Below, piece after piece: positions 1-6,808 of a DNA stretch of 8,679 nt. Below the pieces are notes generated by a model, which ran no database searches, was not told where the DNA came from, and saw nothing but the letters and a program-made list of their open reading frames with translations. Positions within the stretch are counted from its first letter, which is position 1. Every line of letters starts with the position of its first letter. The translations under genes were made by a program, and so were the position numbers. Source of the DNA: an uncultured Eubacteriales bacterium (lineage in GTDB: Bacteria; Bacillota; Clostridia; Oscillospirales; CAG-272); contig CAJJIY010000046.1 of assembly GCA_905187695.1 (NCBI GenBank), forward strand, positions 1 to 8,679. The letters are read 5' to 3'.

Positions 1-2442
1 AGAGAACACCACATTCCCGTCCGCGGCGTGTGCCGTCACGCTGTCGCCGGCCTTGACTTTCCCCTCCAGCATCGCGCCGGAAAGTGCGTCCTCCACCAGC
101 CGCACCACGGCGCGGCGCAGCGGCCGTGCGCCGTAGACCGGGTCAAATCCGGCCTTTGCGACCAGTTCGGCCACGCTGTCGTCAAAGGAAAGGTCAATGC
201 CGAGCTCATGGGCGCGGTTGCCGACCTCCCGGAGCATCATCCCGGCAATTGTAAGGATGTTCTCCTTTGTCAGCTTGTTGAAGATGATGATGTCGTCAAT
301 CCGGTTGAGGAACTCGGGGCGGAAGGTGGCTTTCAGCGCCTCCATCACCTTTTCATCGGTCGATTTCTTGTCTTCCTTTGCCCCCTCGCTCTGGGTGAAA
401 CCGAAGCTGCCCACCGATTTGGCGGTCAGCGCCGAAGCGCCCACATTGGAGGTCATGATGATGATGGTGTTTTTAAAGTCCACCCGGCGGCCCTGCGAAT
501 CGGTCAGCACGCCGTCGTCCAGCACCTGCAAAAGGATGTTGAACACATCGGGGTGCGCCTTCTCGATCTCATCGAAAAGGACAACGCTGTAGGGTTTCCG
601 GCGGATCTTTTCGGTCAGCTGACCGCCTTCCTCAAATCCGACATATCCCGGAGGCGACCCGATGAGTTTGGCCACGCTGTGCTTTTCCATATACTCCGAC
701 ATATCGACCCGGATCATCGCGCCCGGATCGCCGAAGAGCAGTTCGGCCAGCGCCTTGGTCAGCTCGGTCTTGCCCACGCCGGTGGGGCCGAGGAAGATGA
801 AGGAACCGATGGGGCGCTTGGGGTCCTTGAGACCCATCCGACCCCGGCGGATGGCGCGGGCCACGGCCGAAACGGCTTCGTCCTGGCCGACCACACGCTT
901 TTTGAGCAGATCCTCCAGATGCAACAGGCGTTCGCCCTCTTCTTCCAGCAGCCGGCTGACCGGTATGCCCGTCCACTGCGTCACCACATCGGCAATGTCG
1001 GTCTCGGTCACGGTCAGTTCGTCGCCAGAAAGCGAGGCTTTCCAGTCGGCCTTGGCCTTTTCATAGTCGGCGCGCAGTTTCTTTTCCTCGTCCCGGAGTC
1101 TGGCCGCCGCCTCGAAATTCTGAGCGGTGATGGCCTCTTCTTTTTCGTGCTCCAGGGATTTCAGTTTCTGCTCGCTCTCTTTGAGGTCGGGCGGGGTGGT
1201 GTGCGCGGAAAGGCGCTTGCGCGAGGCGGCTTCGTCCACCAGGTCAATGGCCTTGTCCGGCAGATACCGGTCGGCGATATAGCGCTTGGAAAGATCCACG
1301 GCGGCTCTGAGCGCCTCGTCCGAGATCTTCAGTTTGTGGTGCGCTTCATATTTTTCGCGCAGGCCGCGGAGAATCAGGAGCGATTCCTCGGCGCTCGGTT
1401 CACCGACCATCACGGCCTGGAACCGGCGCTCCAGCGCCGCGTCTTTTTCAATGTGCTTGCGGTACTCGGCAATGGTCGTGGCGCCGATCAGCTGCATCTC
1501 GCCCCGTGAGAGCGCGGGTTTGATGATGTTGGCGGCGTCCACGGCGCCCTCGGCCGCGCCCGCTCCCACAATCGTGTGAATCTCGTCGATAAAGAGGATG
1601 ATGTTGGGGTTTTTGACGACCTCGGCCATCACATTTTTCAGGCGTTCCTCAAATTCGCCGCGGTATTTCGCCCCGGCAATCATGCCCGAAAGATCCAGAG
1701 AGACCACGGTTTTGTCGCGCAGAGTCTCCGGCACGGCGCCATCGGCAATCCGCTGCGCCAGCCCCTCCACCACCGCGGTTTTGCCGACGCCCGGCTCGCC
1801 GATGAGGCAGGGGTTGTTTTTGGTGCGGCGCGACAGAATCTGAATGACCCGTTCTGTCTCCTGTTCCCGGCCGATGACCGGATCCAGTTTCCCGGCCTTG
1901 GCCATGGCGGTGAGATCCCGGCCGTAGCCCGAGAGCGTGGGCGCGTCCGGAACGGCGTTTTTTCCGCCCCGTCCGGGGGCTTTTTCAGCGTCGTCCCCGG
2001 CATTGCGCGCCTGCCCCAGGAAAGCGGAGAGCTGTTCGGAGAGCTCGTCTGCCGACAGACCCAGGGTCTCCAGAATCTTCACGCCCACGCAGTCGCGTTC
2101 CGAAAGAAGCGAAAGCAACAGGTGTTCCGTGCCGATATAATTCTGCCCGAAGCGCATGGAGAGCACCGCCGCGCCCTCAATAATCTTACGGGTGCGGGGA
2201 GTCATGTCGGCAGGGGAGACCTCGCTCTCGCTGCCCACACCCGCGACCTCCTCCACTTTTTCTTTTACGGCCTCCGGTGTGATGCCGTGCTCGGCCAGCA
2301 TTTTGGCGCTGACGCTGTCAGTTTCGGCCGCGAGCGAGAGGAGCAGGTGCTCCGAGCCGATGTAAGTGTGCCCCAGCTCCCGCGCGAAACGCAGGGCGTT
2401 GTTGAGCGTGTTTTGTGCTTTTTCGGTAAAACGGTTCATCAT
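1..2442 (-). CDS. clpC: ATP-dependent Clp protease ATP-binding subunit ClpC (3' end cut by window)
   Basis: AAA+ unfoldase that feeds substrates, including arginine-phosphorylated proteins, to ClpP in the cytoplasm. All 814 codons in the window are open; only a short C-terminal tail should be missing, since family members are about 810-850 residues. Two Clp N-terminal repeats span about residues 4-63 and 80-147. NBD1 has Walker A GEPGVGKT at 215-222, pore-loop Tyr258 (KYRG) and Walker B DEIHT at 286-290. A short middle domain at about 410-470 contains a UVR-like motif (437-456). NBD2 has Walker A GPTGVGKT at 552-559, pore-loop GYVG with Tyr600, Walker B DEIEK at 624-628, and sensor-2 GARPLRR at about 771. 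A GF-containing loop (FGF, 680-682) sits where ClpC carries its ClpP-docking tripeptide. The short middle domain and UVR motif fit ClpC rather than ClpB. It starts at tandem ATGs (2442 or 2439) behind AAGGTGA at 2455-2449, two bases after the mcsB stop, so it is probably translationally coupled. Confidence 0.98.
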   Translation of the reverse strand, partial: MMNRFTEKAQNTLNNALRFARELGHTYIGSEHLLLSLAAETDSVSAKMLAEHGITPEAVKEKVEEVAGVGSESEVSPADMTPRTRKIIEGAAVLSMRFGQNYIGTEHLLLSLLSERDCVGVKILETLGLSADELSEQLSAFLGQARNAGDDAEKAPGRGGKNAVPDAPTLSGYGRDLTAMAKAGKLDPVIGREQETERVIQILSRRTKNNPCLIGEPGVGKTAVVEGLAQRIADGAVPETLRDKTVVSLDLSGMIAGAKYRGEFEERLKNVMAEVVKNPNIILFIDEIHTIVGAGAAEGAVDAANIIKPALSRGEMQLIGATTIAEYRKHIEKDAALERRFQAVMVGEPSAEESLLILRGLREKYEAHHKLKISDEALRAAVDLSKRYIADRYLPDKAIDLVDEAASRKRLSAHTTPPDLKESEQKLKSLEHEKEEAITAQNFEAAARLRDEEKKLRADYEKAKADWKASLSGDELTVTETDIADVVTQWTGIPVSRLLEEEGERLLHLEDLLKKRVVGQDEAVSAVARAIRRGRMGLKDPKRPIGSFIFLGPTGVGKTELTKALAELLFGDPGAMIRVDMSEYMEKHSVAKLIGSPPGYVGFEEGGQLTEKIRRKPYSVVLFDEIEKAHPDVFNILLQVLDDGVLTDSQGRRVDFKNTIIIMTSNVGASALTAKSVGSFGFTQSEGAKEDKKSTDEKVMEALKATFRPEFLNRIDDIIIFNKLTKENILTIAGMMLREVGNRAHELGIDLSFDDSVAELVAKAGFDPVYGARPLRRAVVRLVEDALSGAMLEGKVKAGDSVTAHAADGNVVFS

Positions 2443-2444
2443 AG

Positions 2445-3455
2445 TTATTCACCTTCTATCGTTTGTTTAATGAGTTTTGCCCGGAGCGCGTCGCGCGCAC
2501 CGGCGGAATTTTCACTTAAGTGCCCGGAAAGCGAGAGCGTGGCGGGCAGGGATTTGATAAGAAGCGCGTCCAGCGCCGTGTCCGAAAGGGAAGTGACCAA
2601 CCCCAGAAAGACGCCCAGTTTGAGGTCGGCAAAGAGCGAAAAGAACTCTTTGGCGGACATCCGCGTGGCATAGCGGGCAATGCCCTCGGCGCGGCAGATG
2701 CGGTCTTCCCGTGCGGCCGCGGCCTCCCCGCGGACGGCGTTGCGGAGCGCGCGTTCCTTTTTGATGACGCTCCGGACGCTTTCTTCCAGTTTGTTTAAAA
2801 TGCTTTCTTCACTCACGCCCAGCGTGACCTGGTTGGAGATCTGATAAAGGCACCCGTCTGCGCGGGAACCTTCGCCGTACAGCCCGCGGACGGTCAGCCC
2901 GATCTGCGAGAGCCGCGCGGAAAGATCCTCCATATACCCGCCCGAGGAAAGCGCGGGCAAAAAGAGCATGACCGAGGCGCGCAGACCCGTGCCCAGATTG
3001 GTGGGGCAGTGCGTGAGATAGCCGAACTCGCGGTCAAAGGCGATCGGCAGTTGCGCGGCCAGTTTCCGGTCGGCCTCCCGCGCCAGGCGGTAGGCGTCCG
3101 AGAGGGCAAGACCCGGCAACAGGCACTGGAGCCGGATGTGATCCTCCTCCAGTCCCATCAGGTAAAGGCTCCGCTTTTCGTCGGTAAACAGCGCGTGCGG
3201 CGTCTTTTTGGCGGCAAAGGCGGGGCTGATCTCGTGCTGTTCCACCAGCGACTGCACCCGGAGCGCCGGAGCGCCCTCCAGATCTTCGCGGGTGAAATCC
3301 GCGCCCAGCGCCGTCCCGATCCGGTTCAGGATCTCCCGGGCGGCCGCCGTCGTGAGGCCTTCCTCAAAAGGATAACCCGAAAGGTTGCGCGCCAGTCGGA
3401 TGCGGGAAGAAAAGACTACATCACTGTCTTTCCCGCTGACTTCATACCATGCCAT
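2445..3455 (-). CDS. mcsB: protein-arginine kinase McsB
   Basis: Phosphorylates arginines on proteins, including CtsR, marking them for ClpC-ClpP. It is built on the phosphagen-kinase catalytic fold. With the start used here it has 336 residues, slightly shorter than the roughly 350-363 of Bacillus McsB. Visible motifs are SSRIRLARN (16-24), EEDHIR (103-108, the counterpart of NEEDH in guanido kinases), the catalytic-loop signature HCPTNLGTGLRAS with Cys150, and RGLYGEG (190-196). An Arg-Asp pair at 321-322 near the C-terminus aligns with the RD of Bacillus McsB that forms the phosphoarginine-binding site. I prefer ATG at 3455 because AAAGGAAG (3471-3464) lies 8 bases upstream. A GTG at 3464 overlaps the mcsA stop (GTGA) but sits too close to that ribosome-binding site. 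It lies between mcsA and clpC, the usual order. Confidence 0.96.
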   Translation of the reverse strand: MAWYEVSGKDSDVVFSSRIRLARNLSGYPFEEGLTTAAAREILNRIGTALGADFTREDLEGAPALRVQSLVEQHEISPAFAAKKTPHALFTDEKRSLYLMGLEEDHIRLQCLLPGLALSDAYRLAREADRKLAAQLPIAFDREFGYLTHCPTNLGTGLRASVMLFLPALSSGGYMEDLSARLSQIGLTVRGLYGEGSRADGCLYQISNQVTLGVSEESILNKLEESVRSVIKKERALRNAVRGEAAAAREDRICRAEGIARYATRMSAKEFFSLFADLKLGVFLGLVTSLSDTALDALLIKSLPATLSLSGHLSENSAGARDALRAKLIKQTIEGE

Positions 3456-3460
3456 AGCGC

Positions 3461-4060
3461 TCACTTCCTTTCTTCTTTCTTTGCGTCGGGCGCGGGGGCA
3501 AGATCCCGGATCTCATCCCGGAGCCGCGCGGCCTCTTCATAATCCTCGCGCGCCACGGCCGCCGCCAGTTTTTCGCGCAGGAGCGCCGCCGGGTCTTTTC
3601 CGGCCGCTTCTTCTGCTTTCTTTTCGGGGGTCGCCGCTTTTTCCGGCGTTCCCGCCGGCGCGTCCGTTTCCGGGGCTTCGGGGCGCGTGCCCACATGGGT
3701 CACGCGGCCGTGGAGCTGGCGGATGGTGTCGCGCAGTTCCTCCCGGAAGGTGTCATAGCATTGCGGGCAGATGGCCTTGCCTTCCTCCTGCAGTCTGGAA
3801 AAGTCCGAGCCGCAACCCGGGCAGGTCTTCCCCTGCCTTTGCGCGTGCCCGCCGTGGGACAGGGGGAGCAGATCCCCGAAAAAGTCCTCCAGGGGATTGT
3901 GAGAGAACAGGCCAAAGGGAAATTCAAAGTCGGGAAAGTCCTGCGCGCCCGAGAGCCGCGCCGCACACTCCGGGCACAGATGATAGGTGCGGGTCTCCCC
4001 GTTTTTGGTTTCTTCATATAAATAGGTCGCCGTGTTTTTCCGGCAGGCGTCACATTTCAT
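3461..4060 (-). CDS. mcsA: McsA, zinc-binding UVR-domain activator of McsB
   Basis: McsA is the cofactor that stimulates McsB and helps regulate CtsR under heat and thiol/metal stress. The 199-residue product has four CxxC pairs (Cys3/6, 29/32, 80/83, 98/101), i.e. two zinc-binding modules. These are followed by the typical LHGRVTHVGTRP segment (about 116-127), an Ala/Pro/Glu/Lys-rich linker (about 127-158) and a C-terminal UVR domain (about 160-187, EEAARLRDEI). I chose ATG 4060 because GAGGTGA (4072-4066) is 5 bases upstream. The longer reading would start at a GTG (4069) that is itself part of that Shine-Dalgarno sequence. The stop codon overlaps the alternative mcsB GTG. The low-complexity linker looks longer than in Bacillus McsA. 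Confidence 0.95.
   Translation of the reverse strand: MKCDACRKNTATYLYEETKNGETRTYHLCPECAARLSGAQDFPDFEFPFGLFSHNPLEDFFGDLLPLSHGGHAQRQGKTCPGCGSDFSRLQEEGKAICPQCYDTFREELRDTIRQLHGRVTHVGTRPEAPETDAPAGTPEKAATPEKKAEEAAGKDPAALLREKLAAAVAREDYEEAARLRDEIRDLAPAPDAKKEERK
3464..3471 (-). promoter_or_regulatory. ribosome-binding site that decides the mcsB start
   Basis: AAAGGAAG on the minus strand lies inside the last codons of mcsA and 8 bases before ATG 3455. The alternative GTG (3464-3462) begins at the last base of this element, so its spacing would be too short. Confidence 0.65.
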
Positions 4061-4065
4061 TTTTT

Positions 4066-4072
4066 TCACCTC
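4066..4072 (-). promoter_or_regulatory. ribosome-binding site that decides the mcsA start
   Basis: GAGGTGA on the minus strand, 5 bases before ATG 4060. It contains the in-frame GTG at 4069 that a longest-ORF call would take as the start. Confidence 0.8.
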
Positions 4073-4097
4073 GCGGTTTCATCATTTTTTTATTTTA

Positions 4098-4544
4098 TTA
4101 CATGAGAGAGAGCAGAATATGTCGGAAGATGTTGGCGCGCAGTGCGCCGCGCTTCTGGGGGGCCGCGGCCGAGAGTGCCGCGCCCGAAAGCGCCCGGCGG
4201 ATGATGCCGGCTTCACGGGCGGTCAGAAGTCCCTGCCCGCAGAGATTTTCGATATAGGCGCTGGCCTCGTCCTCTTCAATGCTGTCACCGACGGCATAAA
4301 AGAAGTGCATGAGATATTCGTTCCGGCTCATTTCCTTGCGGACGATGCGGATGTGGCCGCCGCCGCCCCGCCGGGATTCGATGAGATATCCCCGTTCCGG
4401 CGTGAAGCGGGAAGTGAGCACATAACTGATCTGACTGGGGACGCATCCAAGGCGCCCGGCCATCTCGTTGCGCTGCAAATCCAGCGATCCGCCCGCCTCG
4501 TTGAGCATCTCCTCAATCATTTTGGCAATCTGATCCGTGAGCAT
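4098..4544 (-). CDS. ctsR: CtsR, class III heat-shock transcriptional repressor
   Basis: Dimeric winged-helix repressor of clp genes, released at high temperature and removed through McsB/ClpCP. It has 148 residues, close to the 154 of B. subtilis CtsR. The helix-turn-helix covers about residues 21-46 (RNEMAGRLGCVPSQISYVL). The wing is the glycine-rich RRGGGGHIRI (58-67); in characterised CtsR proteins this tetraglycine loop acts as the thermosensor. The C-terminal half is the helical dimerisation domain. ATG 4544 is chosen because GGAGGTGA (4557-4550) is 5 bases upstream; the longer GTG start (4553) lies inside that element. It is the first gene of the operon and is very probably autoregulated, because its own operators surround its promoter. 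There are 37 bases between its stop and mcsA. Confidence 0.97.
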   Translation of the reverse strand: MLTDQIAKMIEEMLNEAGGSLDLQRNEMAGRLGCVPSQISYVLTSRFTPERGYLIESRRGGGGHIRIVRKEMSRNEYLMHFFYAVGDSIEEDEASAYIENLCGQGLLTAREAGIIRRALSGAALSAAAPQKRGALRANIFRHILLSLM

Positions 4545-4549
4545 TTTTG

Positions 4550-4557
4550 TCACCTCC
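4550..4557 (-). promoter_or_regulatory. ribosome-binding site of ctsR
   Basis: GGAGGTGA, a near-complete match to the anti-Shine-Dalgarno complement, 5 bases before ATG 4544. It is one base from the downstream CtsR operator, so repressor bound there would also cover the leader. Confidence 0.85.
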
Positions 4558-4558
4558 G

Positions 4559-4575
4559 TTTGACCTTCTTTGACT
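4559..4575 (-). promoter_or_regulatory. CtsR operator, promoter-downstream copy
   Basis: The minus strand reads AGTCAAA-GAA-GGTCAAA, a perfect match to the established CtsR heptad direct repeat (RGTCAAA NAN RGTCAAA). It begins about four bases after the predicted transcription start and ends next to the ctsR ribosome-binding site, a position suited to blocking transcription. Confidence 0.95.
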
Positions 4576-4585
4576 TTCTGACGAC

Positions 4586-4614
4586 AGTATAAAACGAAAG
4601 TCAGGAAAAGTCAA
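4586..4614 (-). promoter_or_regulatory. sigma-A-type promoter of the ctsR-mcsA-mcsB-clpC operon
   Basis: -35 TTGACT (4614-4609), 17-base spacer, -10 TATACT (4591-4586). The expected start point is near 4579, giving a leader of about 35 bases. The -35 hexamer is itself made from the complement of a CtsR heptad, so repressor and polymerase compete for it. Confidence 0.88.
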
Positions 4615-4615
4615 A
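4599..4615 (+). promoter_or_regulatory. degenerate CtsR operator overlapping the -35
   Basis: The plus strand reads AGTCAGG-AAA-AGTCAAA. One heptad is perfect and the other has two mismatches, with the correct 3-base gap. It shares base 4615 with the perfect upstream operator and covers the -35 hexamer. Confidence 0.6.
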
Positions 4616-4631
4616 GTCAAAGAAAGTCAAA
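4615..4631 (+). promoter_or_regulatory. CtsR operator, promoter-upstream copy
   Basis: The plus strand reads AGTCAAA-GAA-AGTCAAA, a perfect consensus match in the orientation opposite to the downstream copy. It lies just upstream of the -35 (4614-4609). The next gene to the right is transcribed towards this site and ends in terminators, so the box serves the ctsR promoter rather than a divergent gene. Confidence 0.92.
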
Positions 4632-4723
4632 CAAAGAAAATGAAAGGCGATGAGGGGCGATTATCCCGAATCAGCTCGCTTTTTCTCACTTTTTCACATT
4701 TTTGAAAAAATTTTCTGAAGGGC

Positions 4724-4746
4724 AAAAAACGCCCCGTGGCAGGGCG
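4724..4746 (-). terminator. second (distal) terminator after the cortex-lytic operon
   Basis: On the minus strand CGCCC (4746-4742), a 7-base loop and GGGCG (4734-4730) are followed directly by six T (4729-4724). The stem is short but GC-only. Between it and the proximal terminator is another hairpin without a T run, GGCGC-TTT-GCGCC at 4763-4775. Apart from these hairpins I see nothing in 4640-4800. Confidence 0.6.
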
Positions 4747-4800
4747 GCCGGAAGCGGGAGGGGGCGCTTTGCGCCGGCGGGACGGCTTTCCCCGGGGGTG

Positions 4801-4840
4801 CAAAAAGAAAAGGGAGCTCCCAACGGAAGCCCCTCTTTTT
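4801..4840 (-). terminator. proximal rho-independent terminator of the cortex-lytic operon
   Basis: Just after the stop at 4842, the minus strand folds GGGGCTTCC against GGGAGCTCCC (stem about 4834-4811, one bulge and two G-T pairs, loop of about 3), followed by TTTTCTTTTT. An A run lies on the 5' side, so the structure could also work weakly on the plus strand. Confidence 0.8.
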
Positions 4841-4841
4841 T

Positions 4842-5396
4842 TTATTGGCCTTTTTCGTTTTCGGAAAGCCGGTTATAGCTCTCGGCCAGCGCGTTCCAGG
4901 TGTTTTTGTCCACCCTGCCGGTCTCGGGCAGGAGATAGCGCTCCTGCAGGGCGCGCACGGCGCGGTCGGTCTCGGCGTCATAATTGCCGCTTTGCGAAAG
5001 GTTGTCATAGCCGGCATAGCGGATGCCGATCTCCCGCAGGAGAAACTGAACGATATCCACCAGAAAGCCCTCGTCCCCCGGTCCCAGGGAATGTGCGGCC
5101 GGGTAGCGGGGAAACAGCGAGAGCGCCACCGGCGCGGCGTTGGCCGCCAGCGATTCCCGATAACGGTGATAGAGCAGTTCAAAGGTCCGCTGGTCGGCCA
5201 CGCCGGTCACGGGCAGATCCTCCAGGCGCTGAAAGGCCATGAGGGAATCGCGCGTGGCCTCCACAAAAATGCCGTTGATTTCCGGGGCGGGAATTCGTGC
5301 CTCGAAATAGGAGAGCTGGCGCAAAAAGGTCTGGATCTGCCGGATGGCCTCGGTTTCGTTTTTGCGCGTCGGTTTTTCGTTTTCTGCCATATTCAT
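4842..5396 (-). CDS. protein with two peptidoglycan-binding (PG_binding_1) domains
   Basis: 184 residues, made almost entirely of two PG_binding_1-like three-helix modules at about 16-76 (NGIFVEATRDSLMAFQ ... TGVADQRTFELL) and 109-173 (GNYDAETDRAVRALQ ... TGRVDKNTWNAL), with a Lys/Glu-rich N-terminus and a linker. There is no signal peptide, membrane segment or catalytic domain, so it is likely a wall-binding accessory. Its ATG overlaps the stop of the upstream SleC-like gene (ATGA at 5396-5393), which indicates translational coupling. A second ATG at 5390 is better spaced from the weak GGGGG (5402-5398) and may be the real start. Modules of the same kind end the upstream protein, so this gene may be a detached C-terminal extension of it. 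Binding to spore cortex is inferred from the operon. Confidence 0.88.
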   Translation of the reverse strand: MNMAENEKPTRKNETEAIRQIQTFLRQLSYFEARIPAPEINGIFVEATRDSLMAFQRLEDLPVTGVADQRTFELLYHRYRESLAANAAPVALSLFPRYPAAHSLGPGDEGFLVDIVQFLLREIGIRYAGYDNLSQSGNYDAETDRAVRALQERYLLPETGRVDKNTWNALAESYNRLSENEKGQ

Positions 5397-6796
5397 GCCC
5401 CCACATCATAGCCGGGATACTGACCTTCTCCCAGCGTGTCGCCGTCGTAGAGCGAGCGGTAAAGATCGGTCAGCCCCCGCCAGACCGTGGCCGTCACCAG
5501 TCCGTCGTCGTCCAGTCCCGCCACGCGCTGAAAGGCTTTTACGCTCTCCTCGGTGCGCGGGCCGAAATAGCCGGTCACGCTGACGGTCGGGATCTCCGGA
5601 AAACTGCCCGCCACATAATTGAGATATTCCTGCAGGAGCCGCACCTCGGCCGATTCCGCGCCCAGGCGCAGGATTACGCCCGGGAAGGGGACCGTCAGCC
5701 CCTCGGTATAGGTCAGCGGAATGGTACTGATAATGCCGAGATAGGCGTTGTAAATGGCCTGCCAGGTCATCCGGTCCAGGATGCCGTCGGCCACCAGCCC
5801 GAAGGTGTTTTCAATGTCGATCACGGCCGCGCGGGTGGCCGGGCCGTAAATGCCGTCCGCCGCCACGGACGGGATGGTCTCATAATAGTCCGAGAGATAA
5901 TCAATATAATATTGCAGGTCGCGCACGGCGTCCCCGGTGTCCCCCTCCCGCAGAGTGTCGGAATAAAGCGAGGTGATCTCCTCCAGTTCAACCCCCTCGG
6001 AGTCCAGCTCGGAAAGCCGCTTGACGCTGTTGTAGATCCGCCGGATGTAATACCAGGTGGATTTACCGATGATGCCGTCTGGCGTCAGGCCGAAGATTTC
6101 CTGAAAGCGGCGCACCGCCTTGTCGGTGTCGGAGCCGAAAATGCCGTCCACCACCTCGATTTTGGGAATGGCCGGATAGTTGCGCGAAATGCGGTTGAGC
6201 CGGAGCTGGGCAATGCGCACCTCGTCGCTGACCGATCCCAGCGAGAGCGGCACGGTGGAATAAGTGACGCTGATGTCGGAGAGCGGCGCGTCCTCCACGA
6301 TTTCAATGTCGTCGCCGTAATAATAGGAAAGAATTTCGTAAGGGGAAAGCCCCTGTTCGGCCAGTTCCACCGTGCCCCATTGCGAAAGTCCCTCGCAGCT
6401 GACCTGCCGGCCGTCGCAATAGGCCGTGAGGAGCGGCTCGATGTTGCCCTCCCGCCGGACATAGTTGGTAAAAAGTTCTCCGGCCAGCTCCCGGATGTTT
6501 TCAAAAACGCTGCGTTCGTTCACAAAGGACTGGTCGATGGAGGTGGAGTTGGTAATGTCAAAATCATACCCCTGCGCGCGGTAGAATTCGGTATAGATCC
6601 GGTTGAGCGCAAAGGAGATCTGCGCCAGCATATTGGCGCGGATGGCCGCCTCCGGCCAGGTGGGATAAATTTCGCTGGAGGCCACATTGGCCACATAGTC
6701 CAGAAAGGGAACCGTGACATTGGGGGCGTTGTCCCCCGGCCGCCCCAGATGCACGGTGATGCTTTCCGGGATAAACGGCTCGCCCTGTACCGGCAT
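5393..6796 (-). CDS. sleC: SleC-like spore cortex-lytic enzyme: SpoIID domain plus three peptidoglycan-binding domains
   Basis: Predicted lytic transglycosylase acting on spore cortex during germination; 467 residues. Residues 11-165 form a compact SpoIID-like catalytic domain: VASSEIYPTWP contains Glu42, aligned with the catalytic Glu of SpoIID, followed by FDITNST (79-85), Cys127 and Cys134, SQWGT (138-142) and EILSYYYGDDI. Three PG_binding_1 modules follow at about 188-253, 286-352 and 378-447, each with a DG/TG-x-FG/YG turn. From memory of clostridial SleC, VASSEIY, FENI, YCDG, SQWG and YYYG are shared, and the N-terminus begins where mature SleC begins after pro-peptide removal. There is no signal peptide or membrane anchor. 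The ribosome-binding site is AGGGGGGTG just upstream of ATG 6796. The gene follows the pro-domain-like gene by 12 bases and overlaps the next gene by ATGA. Confidence 0.88.
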   Translation of the reverse strand: MPVQGEPFIPESITVHLGRPGDNAPNVTVPFLDYVANVASSEIYPTWPEAAIRANMLAQISFALNRIYTEFYRAQGYDFDITNSTSIDQSFVNERSVFENIRELAGELFTNYVRREGNIEPLLTAYCDGRQVSCEGLSQWGTVELAEQGLSPYEILSYYYGDDIEIVEDAPLSDISVTYSTVPLSLGSVSDEVRIAQLRLNRISRNYPAIPKIEVVDGIFGSDTDKAVRRFQEIFGLTPDGIIGKSTWYYIRRIYNSVKRLSELDSEGVELEEITSLYSDTLREGDTGDAVRDLQYYIDYLSDYYETIPSVAADGIYGPATRAAVIDIENTFGLVADGILDRMTWQAIYNAYLGIISTIPLTYTEGLTVPFPGVILRLGAESAEVRLLQEYLNYVAGSFPEIPTVSVTGYFGPRTEESVKAFQRVAGLDDDGLVTATVWRGLTDLYRSLYDGDTLGEGQYPGYDVGA

Positions 6797-6808
6797 GGCG
6801 CACCCCCC

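Noticed and set aside
28..1509. 493-codon plus-strand ORF
   Set aside because: It is the exact codon mirror of clpC on the minus strand, which has a complete set of ClpC motifs; the plus-strand product is a composition artefact rich in His, Gly and Arg.
1576..2673. 365-codon plus-strand ORF
   Set aside because: Continuation of the same mirror frame through the clpC 5' end and into mcsB; no ribosome-binding site or recognisable domain.
3385..4257. 290-codon plus-strand ORF over mcsA and ctsR
   Set aside because: Arg/Pro/Ser-rich shadow of well-identified minus-strand genes.
4599..4631. Short CRISPR-like or tandem repeat
   Set aside because: The repeated AGTCAAA units are CtsR heptads with 10- and 6-base steps, not repeat-spacer units.
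4545..4700. CIRCE (HrcA) operator or sigma-B promoter
   Set aside because: No TTAGCACTC/GAGTGCTAA inverted repeat and no GTTT-N14-GGGTAT-type element; only CtsR boxes and a sigma-A promoter are present.
4632..4841. Riboswitch, T-box or small RNA in the gap before the heat-shock promoter
   Set aside because: The gap contains terminator hairpins only; there is no T-box sequence or recognisable aptamer core, and it lies upstream of the promoter.
4694..5182. 162-codon minus-strand ORF
   Set aside because: Out-of-frame shadow of the two-module peptidoglycan-binding gene; it also reads through both terminators.
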